Part shown: one piece after another, positions 36,157 through 60,225 of the stretch
How the letters are laid out: every line of letters begins with the position of its first letter
How positions within the stretch are numbered: position 1 is the first letter of the stretch
Origin: Eucalyptus grandis
Taxonomy: Eukaryota > Streptophyta > Magnoliopsida > Myrtales > Myrtaceae
NCBI RefSeq assembly: GCF_016545825.1
Contig: NC_052621.1
Location: 16,232,910-16,296,909, forward strand
Reading direction: 5' to 3'
Length of the DNA stretch: 64,000 nucleotides
The notes under the pieces: model-generated
Told to the model about the DNA's origin: nothing
What the model saw: only the letters and a program-made list of their open reading frames with translations
The model's database searches: none
Position numbers and translations under genes: made by a program

Positions 36157-36318
36157 TTGTTGCTGAAGTAGCGGCATTAAATTTTTATCTATTAATTTAG
36201 AGGCTTTCCATAAAACCCAAAGAGGCAAAAACCCAACCGCCACGTCGCGCACCGGGGACCGCAGCGATTCACGAAAACTGAGGTCAGCACAGTCGGGATC
36301 TGCCCATCGAAGTCGGGG
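36157..36318. promoter_or_regulatory. Divergent promoter region between tRNA-Asn and RIK
   Basis: Only 162 bases separate the tRNA 5' end from the RIK start codon. CAACAA abuts the tRNA (Pol III side). The RIK side is GC-rich leader sequence without an evident TATA box. Confidence 0.5.
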
Positions 36319-39300
36319 ATGACGGAGGACGGCGGCGCTAGGGTTTCTCCCGACGAATCGCAACGAGGCGAAGGTACTTCCCTTAATCGATTGGAATTTG
36401 TCGCTCCGTGTACTGCGGGCTTCGTTGCAGTCTGTTCATTCTCGATTGGAATTTGCGTCATGATCGAGAATCGCGTGATGATCAAAATTAGATGTTTGGG
36501 GTTTGGGCATTCTGTTCTTGGTGCGCGAGTAATTTCGAATGGTACATGTTGCTCGCCGCAATGCTCATAATGTTTCCGCCGCGCCTTACTGGGGCGTTGC
36601 AGAAGGAAGAGAAAATGGGATCAGCCGGCGGAGTCTCTGGCGTCGATTGGGTTGGCATTGCCTGGTGTTCTTCCATTGGCCAACGTGGGATTTCTTGCTG
36701 GGACTGCTGCTCCGATGGTGGCGCCGGTCGCTGCTGGGCTCCTGATGAATTCGCTTCCGGCTAATGGCGTGGCGACGTCCCATCCGCTTCAGTCACCTGC
36801 GATGATGCAGCAGAGTGCTGCAGTCGTTCCCAAATTGAAACCAAGTGAGCTGCTTTTTGAAGTGTTCATCGAATAACTTAGTCCTGGACCTGTGATGCTG
36901 GAATGACTCTTTCTGCTTTTCGTTTGCTCATGTGATTAATTAGAATTAAGTAAAAATGGGAAATACCTTCAATCCTTCTGAGTTTATTTTCATCAGAACC
37001 TCATATTCTCTTTCTCCTGCATGGCTAAGAATGCATGGACAATTTATGAGCTCATAGATTATAATTACTGCTGTGCAACTATGATCCTGAAACTTCTGTC
37101 CGGCTGAACTATCTCTCCACTCCTTCCTTCTGTTCTTTTCCCCCACACTTTTGGTTTCTGGCTATGGTAATTTCTTGTTTGGTGATGACATGTTTTCTGT
37201 CCAGCAAAAGGTCCAAGAAGACTTGGTAATTGCTCGGGAAATTGTCATAAATGATGCTGAATCTGCTGTTCGGTACAAGCTCACAAAGCGTCAAACACAA
37301 GAAGAGGTAATAAGATTTAATTTCTTTTCCACGCCTTATAATTTTGCCACTCTTTTCGTGTAACTTTTTGAGTAATTCAAGATGTCTACCTGTCTTGCAG
37401 ATTCAGAAATGCACTGGAGCTGTGGTAACGACTAGGTATGCAGTTCACCAATAGAATTAAAAAGGACATTAGTGATAACTCCTACTTCTTTCTTACTATT
37501 TACATGGTGATTACTCTCTGCAGGGGAAGATACCGGCCACCAAATGCCTTACCTGATGGTGGAAAGCCATTATATCTCCACATTTCTGCTGGTGCACATG
37601 TAAGATGCATTCTTTTTTATTTTCTTGCGTAGCGACATGTTTCTATAGAATATGATTTAGTTTGTAGGACATTTAGTTGTTGGACATTCCAAGTTCTTGA
37701 GTATTCCTTGCATGTTCAAAGATGAGGTTGAGAACTAAAAAGTGACCTCGTTATTATTCAATCAGGTTGAATTTAAACTATTATTTACCACAACAACGAT
37801 TGTATTCTATACCTGGAATTATATCTTCATGAAAGATTGACTTTGGATGTTCAAACCGTTTGTTTCTCAACGAGGACATCAGTGTTCAATTTTTCTGGTT
37901 CTTTTAGGTGCATGGTAGGCTTTTTGAGGGGTAGTACTACTACAATGACATGCAAGTACTACCCCTTGACTTACGTGATGGACATCTTCTTTTTACTGGT
38001 TGAGAAAAATTTGCACACCTGAATACCTGTGTTAGTGTAGTAGATCAGGGAGAGTTTCATATTCCTCTCAGGAAGATGCGAAAAAGTTCCATGGGAGAAA
38101 TTTGGTCGTTGTTGAATCATTACACAACTATAATGAAGGAACAATTGTCTATTGAGAAGTGCCAGGAGGAATTGTTGAACTTTATTGTGGCAGTCCTTGG
38201 TAAAATTGTAGCTTGTCAAAATAATTAGCTTCTAGGTTTTGTGTTTGTCTGTGTCCTATTCTTTACTTTTCTGCAAGGCTACTGTTTTTGCGTGTTAAAT
38301 TCTGCTTTGTGTTAACCAAAATTGACTCCTTACAGTTGAAAGAGACTGTTGAACGAATTATAGCTGTTGACCGTGCAGCCGCCATGATCGAAGAGATGCT
38401 GAAACAGGGTCAGAATCCGCAGCCTATCTTCTATACTGACAAGGGAGTAAAGGTGGTTATCTATTGCATCATCTCCTTGTTGTCTCCTGCTGCATTATTT
38501 ACATGATCCATAGATATTTGAACTCTCTATCTGATTTAGGTTTCTCAAGCTTTAAGCACATGCGTGTATTTGGGGTTTGATGCAGACCCATCATGGAACA
38601 TTGCTTCCCGCATTCGTGGACCAAATGTAAGTCCAAATTAACCTTTTTTCTGTTCCTGTCTAGCTTTTCTTCTCTGTCACCACATTGAGTTGGCTTTGGA
38701 AGGAGTGTTTGACTTACAATTGTACCAAAACACTTGAAATATTCTTCATTCAAGAAGTCATTGCTAGATATTTATTTTAATTGAACCTGAAGAAACTTCA
38801 TCTTTCATGCTTAATCTCAACTTTCGCAAAATGACTCTGTACAAAATGAACTTGTGCTGAATAGAATGTTAGGATCGCTTAATTGAGCTAAGTTTGAGCT
38901 CTGAAATTACCTTATACATGTGTACATTATTATGAACTTTCTAAAAGGCTATGACATTTGGCTGTGGCTTCTTCACTTCCATGGGTCTTTGGTTTTAGAT
39001 TTGGCTTGAATTTAGTGTTTGGAAGTTGTAGTGTTGATTATCAGTAGCAGGCAAATGCAGGCCGGAAAGTCCAAGGGGAAAAAGTGAACAATCTTTACAA
39101 CTAAAAGGATATTAACTAAATTAAGGGTACAATAGAATAATGACAGTTGTATATTTGTGTTTAGGTGTGGTAAATGTCGACATCAATGTAGTAGCATTTT
39201 GACTCATACTGTTGCCTTTTCAGAGTGGACCACTGCATTGTCTTGTTGCTAATTTGCTTATGTTGCTCTTTGCTCTGGGTTATTATTTTTTTTTATCTTT

Positions 39301-42300
39301 TGATTCAAAGTTTACACTGACTATTATGATGATGAAAGATTCTAATGTCTGAAGCTTTCTCTGACTTCTCCATGCAAATGGGAGAGATTGTTTTTTGTGC
39401 TGGTGGCGGTTCGTTTGTATGTGCAGGACCAATATATAAATCACATTATGACTGAAACAGGAGCAACTGTCTTAGTAAGAGGGCATGGTTCTGGGACTTC
39501 TGAGAGCTTGCATGGAGAAGGTAGCATCATCTACCATGTGGGTCATTGATTCAACGTATTGTGATGATTGTGTTTCTTGTCAGTGACGCCCTTCCTGACT
39601 ACTTGCAGAAGGACAGCAGCCATTGCATTTATTCTTATCCAGTAACAATGGAAAGAGCCTTGAAAGTGCAAAGAGTCTAGCTGAGAATCTTCTGGATACA
39701 ATCAGTTTAGAATGCGGTGCCTCCAGGTGAAAAGGGGTGTGATTATGCTGGAATTAGAGTATCCTGACATTCCATCAGCTTGGATGTTCTACATATTAGA
39801 CAGTCAACGAGAGCATTTGTTTCTTTTCTTGAGCTTGTTTGCCTCTTAAGGATCAATTGATTTGGAACGTTAAAGGATTTGTTAGTTGGTGATTTATGCT
39901 GTGTTTATTGGATAACCGTCAATTTATGGCCGTGTTTTAAGCTGATTTTTTTTTTTTTTTCCATTCTTGGGCATTTGTCTTAGTAGTTGTCATGCTTGTA
40001 CTGAATGCTGCATTTGATGATATGTTGTCTCATCAAATTGTAAAATCTGCATTGAGAATTTGCTTGACATAGACCAATATTTGCTGCCAATTGGTATCAC
40101 CTTTACCTTTTCTTTGCTTTATTTCTCCAAATAATGAAAGAACTACTTAGAAGAACTCCTTTTCTTGTTGCTAGACTCCATTTGTGTTCTACCATGTGTT
40201 ATTTCCACTCTTCCTTTTCTGTTCTTTTCTTTTTCATTATACAGATATAAATGAATATTCACCATATTTTGCTCCCAAATGTGTTAGAGGTATCCTCATT
40301 GACAAACGTTAGTCAATTAAAAAGTGCATTTCCTGTAGCTTTAAATTTCACCTTCTTTTCGTGAGAATTAGAGATGGGCTTCTTCCTTTGTAACCTAAAA
40401 AACTAGAAATGTTAACCAGCTGTCAATCACAGCGAAAATTCTTTTTTATGCTGCTTGTTACTTTAACCTTCGATCCGTCCACCTCTCTTTTTAAAATTTA
40501 AAAAAAAAAAAAAAAATTGTCTGGACCTTTATGGAACCAATTTCTTATTCCTGAAATTATGTTGTAATATTCAGTTCAATTGGTCATGGTGATCATTTTG
40601 GCTCTAATTTTGCACAGGGTATCGTCCTCTAAGGTGTATGGTGCTGTTCCACCTCCTCAGCAGTTGGTGGGATCAAACAGTTCTGGACGTGAGGTAACAG
40701 AAAGTACAAATCCAGCCGCTGGTTTGACATCTACTAGTAGCTTTACTACATCTCCACCCCTTTCGTCACCGATGGTCCCTGGGGTAAGTTCTGCTTTCAC
40801 TCAAGGGGCAGTGTCAATGTCCGGGGGAGTGCTAGGTTGCGTTCAGACTCCACCAAACATGGTCCACCATTCCCAGCCTCTGGTAACTGGTGGAACAAGA
40901 TATAGTGGATATGAAGGAATATATCCTCAAGCCACACCTTTGCAACAAGTCGCATTGGTTCTTAAACAGTCAACTTCTGTCACTTCTTCTGTCGCCTCTG
41001 CACCCGCATCAGCAACTGTGACGTCTGAGCTGAGTACTAAGCCTGATTCTGAGAAAGAGAAAAGGCCTCCACCGAGGCGGAAGTTTCAGGAGTTGCCAGT
41101 TGGTAACAAAGATCCAGCACCAAATTATCAGGTACGAGCAAATTCTTGAGACTGCTTTTTGCTGTGAAGATTCTAGATGCATTTAAAAGTCGTTCCATGT
41201 AGAGATCAGTGCCTTGAAAGCTTTAAACCAAATCATGTGGGAAAATGGGGTAAAATCAGCATGATGCAAATTTAATCGAATACAAAAACTGAGCTTAAAC
41301 CCTTATATAATAGATGGGGGTGTTCTTTGTCTATATTATGAGAGAATTTTTTACTTGATGTTCATAAGCGTTTGACTTTGTTGGACGGATGGCAGGCTTA
41401 AACTGCCATGGGTAAGGAGGGTTCATATCATTGATAATGTGCTTATGCTTGTCTTCATTCCATATGCCTTTGCTTTTAACATTTATATGCACAGGTTATT
41501 CTTCTGATGGTTATTTATCACTTTGCGTTTACTCGCGGCGCTAACGGTTTTTGCTTACTGATCTATGTATTTTTCTCCTCTGACTTTTAATATTTGATAT
41601 TCCAGGTATTTTCTCTGACCTTCTGTGAAGCTAACTGCCAGATACTGGACTCCTGTTGTAGGAACAGTGGATTTTATGTGTCACAGGGTATTTACTTTTG
41701 GAGAGTTCAACAGACAGCTGCAAACTGATTCCCAGCCTGGAACTGATGTCTCCTTTATTTATCGCACCTTCTCATGAAATGCATTTCATGTTTTGCTACC
41801 TTATTGATATTTTAGCTTCTGCAAGTCAATGACGCCTGGTTTCGCACAGCTTTGTAGAAAGGAACTTTCCTTGAGCAAGCAATTAATCTGTTGAAATGTT
41901 GGTGGAGAGTATTCTTCTTGCTTAACATAGAATAGCAGAGACGAGTTGATCAAAGAAATCACTTAGAGATCCTTCTGCATTGCTGTTATTTTTTAGCTCA
42001 TCTTTAAGCTACGACATCTTGCTGGCTAGCACTAGATTAGGACCTCCCAAATTTGTCCCCTTTTAAGTTGATCTTTGAAGGGAGAGCTAGTTGTCACTGC
42101 TGATTAATGCTAGCCATGTGATTAAAGCTATAAATCTTAGTATAAGCTGAGAGCACTGTTGGCTGTCTGCTGGTTCGTAGAATCAGCAAGGACACTCAGA
42201 CTAGATGATCCTGAGTGTAATTGTCATCTGAATGCAAATTAGAATATGCAAGAGCAGGTGGCTAGCACAATTTTCCCTAAGTTGCTATTGTAATTTATGG

Positions 42301-43091
42301 ATTCTTTTTCCTTGGGTTAGTGCCTGTGTCAATATGGCTAGAGACTGAGCAGTGAGCACAAATAATGTATTTAGAGGGTACCTTGTGATGGTTAGTTGTA
42401 TTTGAGTAGCGTATGCATGCAGCAGTGACACGCACAAATTAGGGATGAAGTTCAGGGAGCAGTGGGATAGGAGTTCAAGAGAAGTTCATTACTCTGTCCA
42501 ATCTAATATTGCCATTTTTTCTTGCCTTTTTACAGGAATCAGTATATTTAAAGCCGAGAGAGCCAGGGTTAGACATGAGCTCAAGAAATATATCAACCAT
42601 GCCACCTCCAAAGAAGTTAATACTGCCATCATCAAATGCAATGCCACCGCCTCCCCCAAAAAGCATGCCCCCACCCCCTCCAAAATTTACTGCATCTAAA
42701 TCTAGTCCGGAAGTACATGATAAGGCTGGGAGTTTGGACAAAACGAGATCTGAGATTATACCTGGTAGGCTTCAAAATTAATAGTTTCATCCTGAAACCT
42801 TGATTTGGTTGCAGATTTTGATGGTTTTGCTATCAGAAAGATAAAAAAGAGGATGAAGTTCCTCATTGCTTCCCCCGTGTTCAAGTTATCTACTTTCTTT
42901 TCCATTTGGTTGAGCTCTGTATTAATTTAATCTGTCCGTCCCATGAGGTTTTTGCTTTATTGTCTGCAGAGACTCTGGTCAAATTGATGGAATATGGGGA
43001 TGAAGATGATGACCTTGATGAAAGCAGCGAAGAATCACTCAGCAGCAATTTGACTACAGTGACAACTCAAAAACCATTTTGGGCAGTGTGA
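36319..43091 (+). CDS. RIK: KH-domain RNA-binding protein RIK (RS2-interacting KH protein)
   Basis: Nuclear KH/splicing-factor-1-like RNA-binding protein. In maize, RIK binds ROUGH SHEATH2/AS1 and is linked to KNOX gene silencing. Exons: 36319-36373, about 36603-36844 or 36861, 37205-37306, 37401-37435, 37524-37599, 38336-38452, 38540-38626, 39427-39520, 39609-39726, 40618-41131, 42536-42764 and 42970-43091. Exons 3-12 join in phase with GT/AG borders. Motifs: MTEDGGARVSPDES start, RKRKWDQPAE, DLVIAREIVINDAE, TTRGRYRPPNA, the KH core IASRIRGPNDQYINHIMTE (exons 7-8), SSKVYGAVPPPQQL, a proline-rich part with two PPPPPK runs (exon 11), and an acidic tail MEYGDEDDDLDESSEE. About 595 aa, near the family length. 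Odd point: exon 2's conserved frame does not fit the simplest splice sites on either side. Confidence 0.88.
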
Positions 43092-43889
43092 TTTGTTCAT
43101 CTTCAACAGTTAAATGGATGGATTGACCATGTTGCTACTCCATGCGTATCCTATAACGGCAACCAGGTTGTGACAGAAGCTTTTTCTTTTTCAGCTGATG
43201 GCAGTGGCCACTCGTTTTAGGAGGAACAGGAATGTTGCCAGCTCTGACCCGAGTTGTGCTTGATGCCAGTCATCTTGGTGGCCGAGTTTTGTGACGCTAG
43301 AAATGGTTTTGTTAGTTTTCAGCCGGCATGGGATTGTGACATGTACATTAGTTTCTATGACTTGCTTGGCTTCCAGAATTGGGGATATGGCTTCTTTAAT
43401 TGTCATTCTTTCTGCTAATAATATGATTCGTGGTCCTTTGTTCATCTTCATTTTGAATTGAATTGGTGACGCAGTTATGCGTTTGGGAGGTCATCGTCTA
43501 CTCAGAAGGTCGGGTTGGGTGATGATGTTGAAAAGTTTATATGCGGCAATGCTCGGGGGATTTGCATCATCCAGCGACTGGCATGATGCATTCATATGAT
43601 AGACCGAAAATTTATGGCACTATACAAGGGAAAGCTGAACTGTATTAAATGGCGGTCACCTACCCTGTGATGAAGGTGACCTATAATGTGTCTATGTCGT
43701 GACCTGGGTTTCAATGCCACCGTTGCCACCGTCGTATAATTAAGTTAGGATTCAATTCACTTAGCAAAATAGATTAAAGGAAAAGAATAAAAGGAGGATT
43801 AGGGGATTAGGGTCAGACTGATAAGCTAACGTGAAAAAGAAATGGCAGACAAGAAATCTTCCATTTTGGTAATCACCACATTGAATAAT

Positions 43890-43921
<32 letters not shown>

Positions 43922-43927
43922 GAGAGT
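43092..43927. other. RIK 3' UTR and tail-to-tail spacer with the carboxypeptidase gene
   Basis: Non-coding. It contains the RIK 3' UTR, the end of the carboxypeptidase transcript and a (TC)n microsatellite at about 43892-43922. The genes converge. Confidence 0.5.
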
Positions 43928-53793
<9,866 letters not shown>

Positions 53794-53812
53794 TTAGGGA
53801 TGAGCAAAGAAT
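53794..53812. repeat. hAT-like terminus (unpaired)
   Basis: TTAGGGATGAGCAAAG resembles a plant hAT end. It is followed by sequence rich in 'gaacc' / 'ggttt' words, and similar words return at 54600-54770, but no clean opposite terminus or 8 bp duplication was found. Confidence 0.3.
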
Positions 53813-53934
53813 CAACCTGGACTCGAATTGCTGGTTTGGGCGGTTATTGCAGGAACTAGACTATCTCCCGATTCCCATAAATTGTAACCAGTATATATTG
53901 ATCTAATTAATGTGAACCCATCCATTTGAACCAG

Positions 53935-55153
<1,219 letters not shown>

Positions 55154-57016
55154 GTGTAAAACACAATTTGCTCATAAGACGACTCATGACATTTCTCACT
55201 TGTTCTAAATAAATCTCTAACCCTCTTCGGCTTGAACTAACTATTCTTATATAGATATATCTTCAATTTTCCCATTAGAGATCGTTTAGAGGAGTAGGTA
55301 ACCCATAAAGAGTCTTGTAGCTAGACCGCTCAAACGGTCCTTTCTTGTGGATATCGGTGAGCTTTTCTAAATCGGGTCTCGTAGGTGTGGTCACATCATC
55401 GATGCTTCTGACAAAAGCTATTTCTATCTCTTTGACGATTTTCGATTTTTCTATTGTACTATTTTGGTAGCCAGTGGCTAGATTTGATACTCAAATGAAT
55501 GAATATCCTCATATGAACATTATCTCAGCATCATCAATGACATAATTGTCTCATAAGTGATCGAAATCATCATAGGCTGATTTTCAACAATTAATTTATT
55601 CTATTCATGGATAAGTTGTACAAGGACATCGTGCAATTTTCTTCCGATGAATCACATCATGGATATCATGTAGTCCTTGATAATTATCACAAAAATATGT
55701 GCTATTCATAATATATGTTATTCCGACAAAAAAAAAAAATCATAGTAGATATTATACTACGGATAGTTTGCAAATCATCAAAATTTCTAGGGATGTGTCT
55801 TCAACAACTAGTTTACTTTAGAATAAATTACCCTGAGTTTTGATATCTAATGCTTTTACACGTATCTAGTTTTTTAATCACGCGGTCCTCTGGGCAACAT
55901 CTCCTATCTTCATCTTTTAGTAGGAGAGCACAAAATCCCTCGTGAAATTTCACGATGATGCCCATATTCATCTTTAATTGCCGTCTATTTCTCCGTTTTC
56001 ACGAGCATGACGTGTGAACTTTTAAGGGTAAAATTGTAATTAAGTTTGAATTTTTAGTCAAATCATCCTTCTGCTTTCAAATGCGCTAAAGTAAATTTAG
56101 AATTACAAAATAAACATATAAAGATTGCTCTGAAAATCTCAAAGTGTAAAACACAATTTGCTCATAACACAACTCAAGCATTTCCAGCTTGTTCAAAATA
56201 ATCGTCTAACTCTCTTAAGCTTGAACTAACTTTTCTTATTAGACATCTTCAATCTTCCTAGTGGAGATGGTCTAGAGGAGTAGATAGCCGTTAAGAGTCT
56301 TTGCTAGCTGTTGTTTCGTAGCTATACTATTCAAACAGTATTTTTCTACGGACATCGCGAGCTTTCCTGAAACGGGTTATGTAGGTGTTGTCATGAATGA
56401 TTTATGATTTTTCTGTTGTGTTGTTTTGGTAGTTCATGGCCATATTTGATATTCAAATGAATATCCTCACATGAACATCATCAATGACATAATTTTCTCG
56501 TAAGTGATATAAAAATCATCACTAACTGTTTTTCAACAATCAGTTGATATTGTTCACGAACAAGTTGTGCAAGGAAATCCTGTGATTCTTTTTCCAAGCG
56601 AATCATGTCAAGGATATCAAGTAGCTCGTAATAATTATCATGAACACATATACCAATAATAATTTGGAAATCATCAAAATTCCTAGGAGTTTTTCTCCAA
56701 CAACCAGCTTACCCTAGATCCAATTACCCTGGTTTTGATATCTAACACCTTTACGCATATCCAGTTTTTTAATCAACGGGTCTTCTAATCAACATCTTAC
56801 ATCTTCGTTTTTTAATAGGAGAAATTATACAAAACCCCTTACAAAATTTCACGAAAATGCGTATCCATCTTTAATCACCGGATATTTTTCCGTTTGCATG
56901 GTCGTAACATGTGAACTTTTAAGGGTAAAATTGTAATTTAGTTTGAATTTTTAGTCAAATCATCTTTTGCTTCCAAATGCGCCAATAATATATTTAGAAT
57001 TACGAAATAAACATAA
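55154..57016. repeat. Diverged direct tandem duplication, two copies of about 0.9-1 kb
   Basis: Copy one starts at gtgtaaaacacaatttgctc (55154) and copy two repeats it at 56144. Shared landmarks in the same order are 'ttggcttgaacta'-like text, 'gaggagtag', 'gacatcgyga', 'atttttagtcaaatcatc', and an end block 'tttagaattac(a/g)aaataaaca' at about 56095-56118 and 56992-57013. The offset falls from about 990 at the start to about 897 at the end, so copy two has net deletions. No coding capacity. Confidence 0.8.
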
Positions 57017-57738
57017 AGAGATAAACAAATTTAATGATCTTTAGAAAAGAATTAGCACAAAAATTATTAATATTATCGTTTTATTTTTTATTTGATTATA
57101 ATTAGCCTTTTTAATTCCAAATATATTTATATTTGTTTTCATGTATTATAATATAAAAACCAAAATTATTCCATTCATTTAGGCTGTGTAAAATTATTTC
57201 TCTAATTGAAAGATGGCTTAATTTAACCCTTTAATCAGTTTGGCTTCGGAGAGTTTGAATAAATTATGTTGTATAAAGCCGGAAACTATGAGATTGCATA
57301 ACTATGCCACGCGAATAGCCATTATCTTCTTAAACTGAAGGATATATGAAAAATAAAATAACTATTTTACACATTTCAACGACTACTCAAAAAATTTGGA
57401 ATAAATTTGATTTTTTTTACACGATATATCAACATCATCATCAGTATAATGTCCTAGTATATTTACAGCGATCATAGCATCTTTTGATTTATGGAGTTTA
57501 TTCGCAAATTTTAATTTGTTTTAACATATTCGAGGGAAAGGAGAGATTTGACCAAGTTCTTTTTTTTTTAAAAAAGTCCCGATTTTTCTCTTGAAAAATC
57601 ACATGTTGGTCCATGCAAGCGGAAAAACAAATCGAATGTTGATGGTCGTAACAAAATGAAAGTAAAGCGGGATTTTACCTCTTAGTGGAATGTTAAGGGC
57701 AAATATGTACCTCCATTTAAAGTGTATAGGACTTATTA
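57017..57738. other. Intergenic AT-rich sequence
   Basis: Nothing recognised. Confidence 0.4.
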
Positions 57739-58320
57739 TTTTTTTTTTGGTGAAGGTAATAATATTAATGAGAATGGACAAAAGTACAAAAGATCGGATC
57801 CAAACAAGCACTCTTAACAAAGGAGCAAGAGTGACAAGGATCCGATAAAAAGCCCAAGGGCGCCAGCAAGAAACACAAAAGCTAGGAAGCCAACAAACAA
57901 AACGTAACAACAGGAACCCCTAGCCTCCCCAACCCTCTAGCCCTCAAAGCTGAAGGCGAAGAACGGAGATGGAAGGAACCCGCAACTACAAGAACAAGAG
58001 CAAACCGAAACAACGGCAAATTAAGGAGAATCAGCTACAGAGGAAAAGATCATGGGATGGAATCCCCACCCCCTTTGCAGTCTACTGTTCCTCGGAGAAG
58101 GAAGAACTTCCGTGAATGTGAGCGCTTTGTCCTTAACCACCTTGATTAGGTGATTTTTAAGGGCAGGGACCACCAAGGATTCACCCATGAAGATAATTGC
58201 ATTCCTCTTCTTCCAAATGAGATGGCACAAAGCACCGAAAGAGAATCGAACTATCTTGTGGTAAAATCCTTCCCCATAAGGAATTTCCCGGCCCAAGTGA
58301 GCACCTCTCTCCAACATCTA
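57739..58320 (-). mobile_element. 5'-truncated LINE 3' end
   Basis: A T run at 57739-57749 is the reversed A tail. The minus-strand reading at 58021-58317 has RFSFGALCHLIWKKRNAIIF, followed by a basic stretch and a QRGWGF ending. This is the C-terminal zf-RVT/'WKERN'-type tail of a plant L1-like ORF2. Everything upstream of the tail is missing, as expected of abortive target-primed reverse transcription. The target duplication is not clear. Confidence 0.6.
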
Positions 58321-58390
58321 TTTTTAAAGTTAATAGTTAAGAATTCTAATTTGAACTTAAATTAGAGGTGAAATGATTAAAAAAAAAAGG

Positions 58391-59241
58391 AAATTTCTAA
58401 ATAAGTGTTTGAAGTGCCATCAATTTCTCAAATAAAAGCCTGAAGAGAACTTTGTCTTGAATAAGAGCTAAAGTGTTGTTATTTTCCCAAATAAAAACCT
58501 AAAATGAACTTTATTTCAAATGAATACTTGAAGTAAATACATCAGTTTCAAAGAATAACCTAACTCACCAACTAGTCAAAAGCATTTACATCCTTTATAT
58601 ATATTTTTTGTTTTTCATAAAAAAGACCAAAACTTACAAAAAAAAGAAAATAAGAATTTTAAAAAAACCCAAGAGGGACCTCACTCGCTTGTGGTTGCTA
58701 CCCCGATCAATGGTGGGGCATTGACCATGGCCAATGGAATCATTGGTGTCTTGATGAGGGTTGGTGACCTTGCCAACTAGAGGCGAGGGCTAGAATTGAG
58801 AGAATACTGAGAATCCTAGATCTAGACTCACGATCCTCTCACAATTCTGGTGAGTATCGTCAGCCCTAACCGAGATGCCAGTGACCCTATAAGCCATGGT
58901 CAAACCCCAATGATGATAGGACGATGACCATAGGTTGGGGAGGGCTTCTAGCTACACGCATATTTTATTTTTAAGTTTTAGCTTTTCTTAAGTTTGTTTT
59001 TTCGAAAGAAAAGAGAAAAAGGTAAAATTAAAAGGAAAAAATGGAAGAAAATAAGGAAAATGACAAAAGCGCCCTTAACCAATTGGTAAAGTCAGGTCTT
59101 TTTTTAGATTAACATATCACTTTACCACTCCAGACCCTTATTTAAGAAAATAATAATAATTTGAAACTCTATTTGAAATAAGGTCCATTTCAAACTCTTA
59201 CATGAGAAATTGGAAGTATTTCTTGTCCTTATTTGAAATTT
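58391..59241. mobile_element. Second non-autonomous long-TIR element with GC-richer core
   Basis: The left arm begins aaatttctaaataagtgttt (58391). The right arm, reversed, reads aaatttcaaataaggacaag and ends at 59241. The two arms stay alignable for roughly 200 bases with mismatches. The core (about 58675-58950) is GC-richer, with 'ggtgaccttgcc' and 'gaggcgagggc' words. This is the same architecture as 14179-14951. No coding capacity. Confidence 0.55.
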
Positions 59242-60225
59242 TTCAAGGAGAAAACAAATATTTAGAGGCACTTCATTTTAGACCGTTGTCTCACCCTAAC
59301 GAGAAAAAAACAGAAGAAACAGGAAGAGAGTACCTCGCCCCTCCATCTGTCCCAACGTTGTAATAAAAACCATCACGAATCTCTGTCTCCCGAGCAGAGC
59401 AGAGGCTTGGCAAAGACTTTTCTGGATCCGGAGGTTTAACCAAGAAGAGAGGGTTTTTCGAACCTCCATTGGAAGACAGAGAGAGCTCGCGAGCTTCTTC
59501 TGCGTATCGCATCCATTTTTATGAAGTCTCCGCGAGTCAATTCCAGACCCGGTTGCCCCATTTTCTGGTGGTGGCTGCTGGAGCTCGGTCCGTGAACAAT
59601 TTGCGGGTGCGGGTCGCAGGGTTCTGAGGATTTCGAAGGTGAGAGCGACCAACTAGTTGACTTTGCTTTCTTTCTCGAGCTCCTTCATGCTCGCTTTTGC
59701 GGGTTTCGCTTTTCCGGAGTGTGGGGACATTAGGGTTTGCGTCGTGACGCTGTTGGTTCGCTGATTCCTGCCTTGCTTTATGGTAAAGATTGACGCGCGA
59801 GTTGGGCTTGTCCTGTGTGGTTGCTGGTGTGCGTAGGTTGAGGTTTTGGTCTGTAGGAGCCTCGAGGACTGAGCTTGGTTTGACTTCTTTCAGTTGTGGA
59901 ATACATGATGAGAGGAGAAAGAAAAGAGAATTTTGGAGAATATGCGTGTAAATGAAGGGCTATGTTTTCCTTATATATCTTTCTTGTTGAAAATTCTCAC
60001 GTTCTTCGTGAGGGTTTTGACAGAATTGTGCTTGAATCGCCGGTTAATTAAATTAGTTAATTTTCTTGCTTTGTCAGAATATCGGTTTTACAGATGGAAT
60101 TGGAATTTTGAAGTTTGTTACTGAGTTTGTTATTTTTCTAGCAGGTTAATAATTGCATTACTGGGAAACAATGTGGATAATGGGTTATTACTGCTTTCGG
60201 TGAGGTGATATGAGAGGTATTGAAT
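59242..60225 (+). promoter_or_regulatory. TAF8 promoter, leader exon and leader intron
   Basis: The leader exon lies within about 59300-59638 and ends at GAAG before GTGAGA (59639). The leader intron runs to about 60144 (pyrimidine tract, then GCAG). The remaining leader reaches the ATG at 60226. No TATA box was identified with confidence. Confidence 0.5.

Noticed and set aside
42475..42741. Minus-strand Gly-rich frame
   Set aside because: Shadow of the proline-rich RIK exon 11 on the plus strand.
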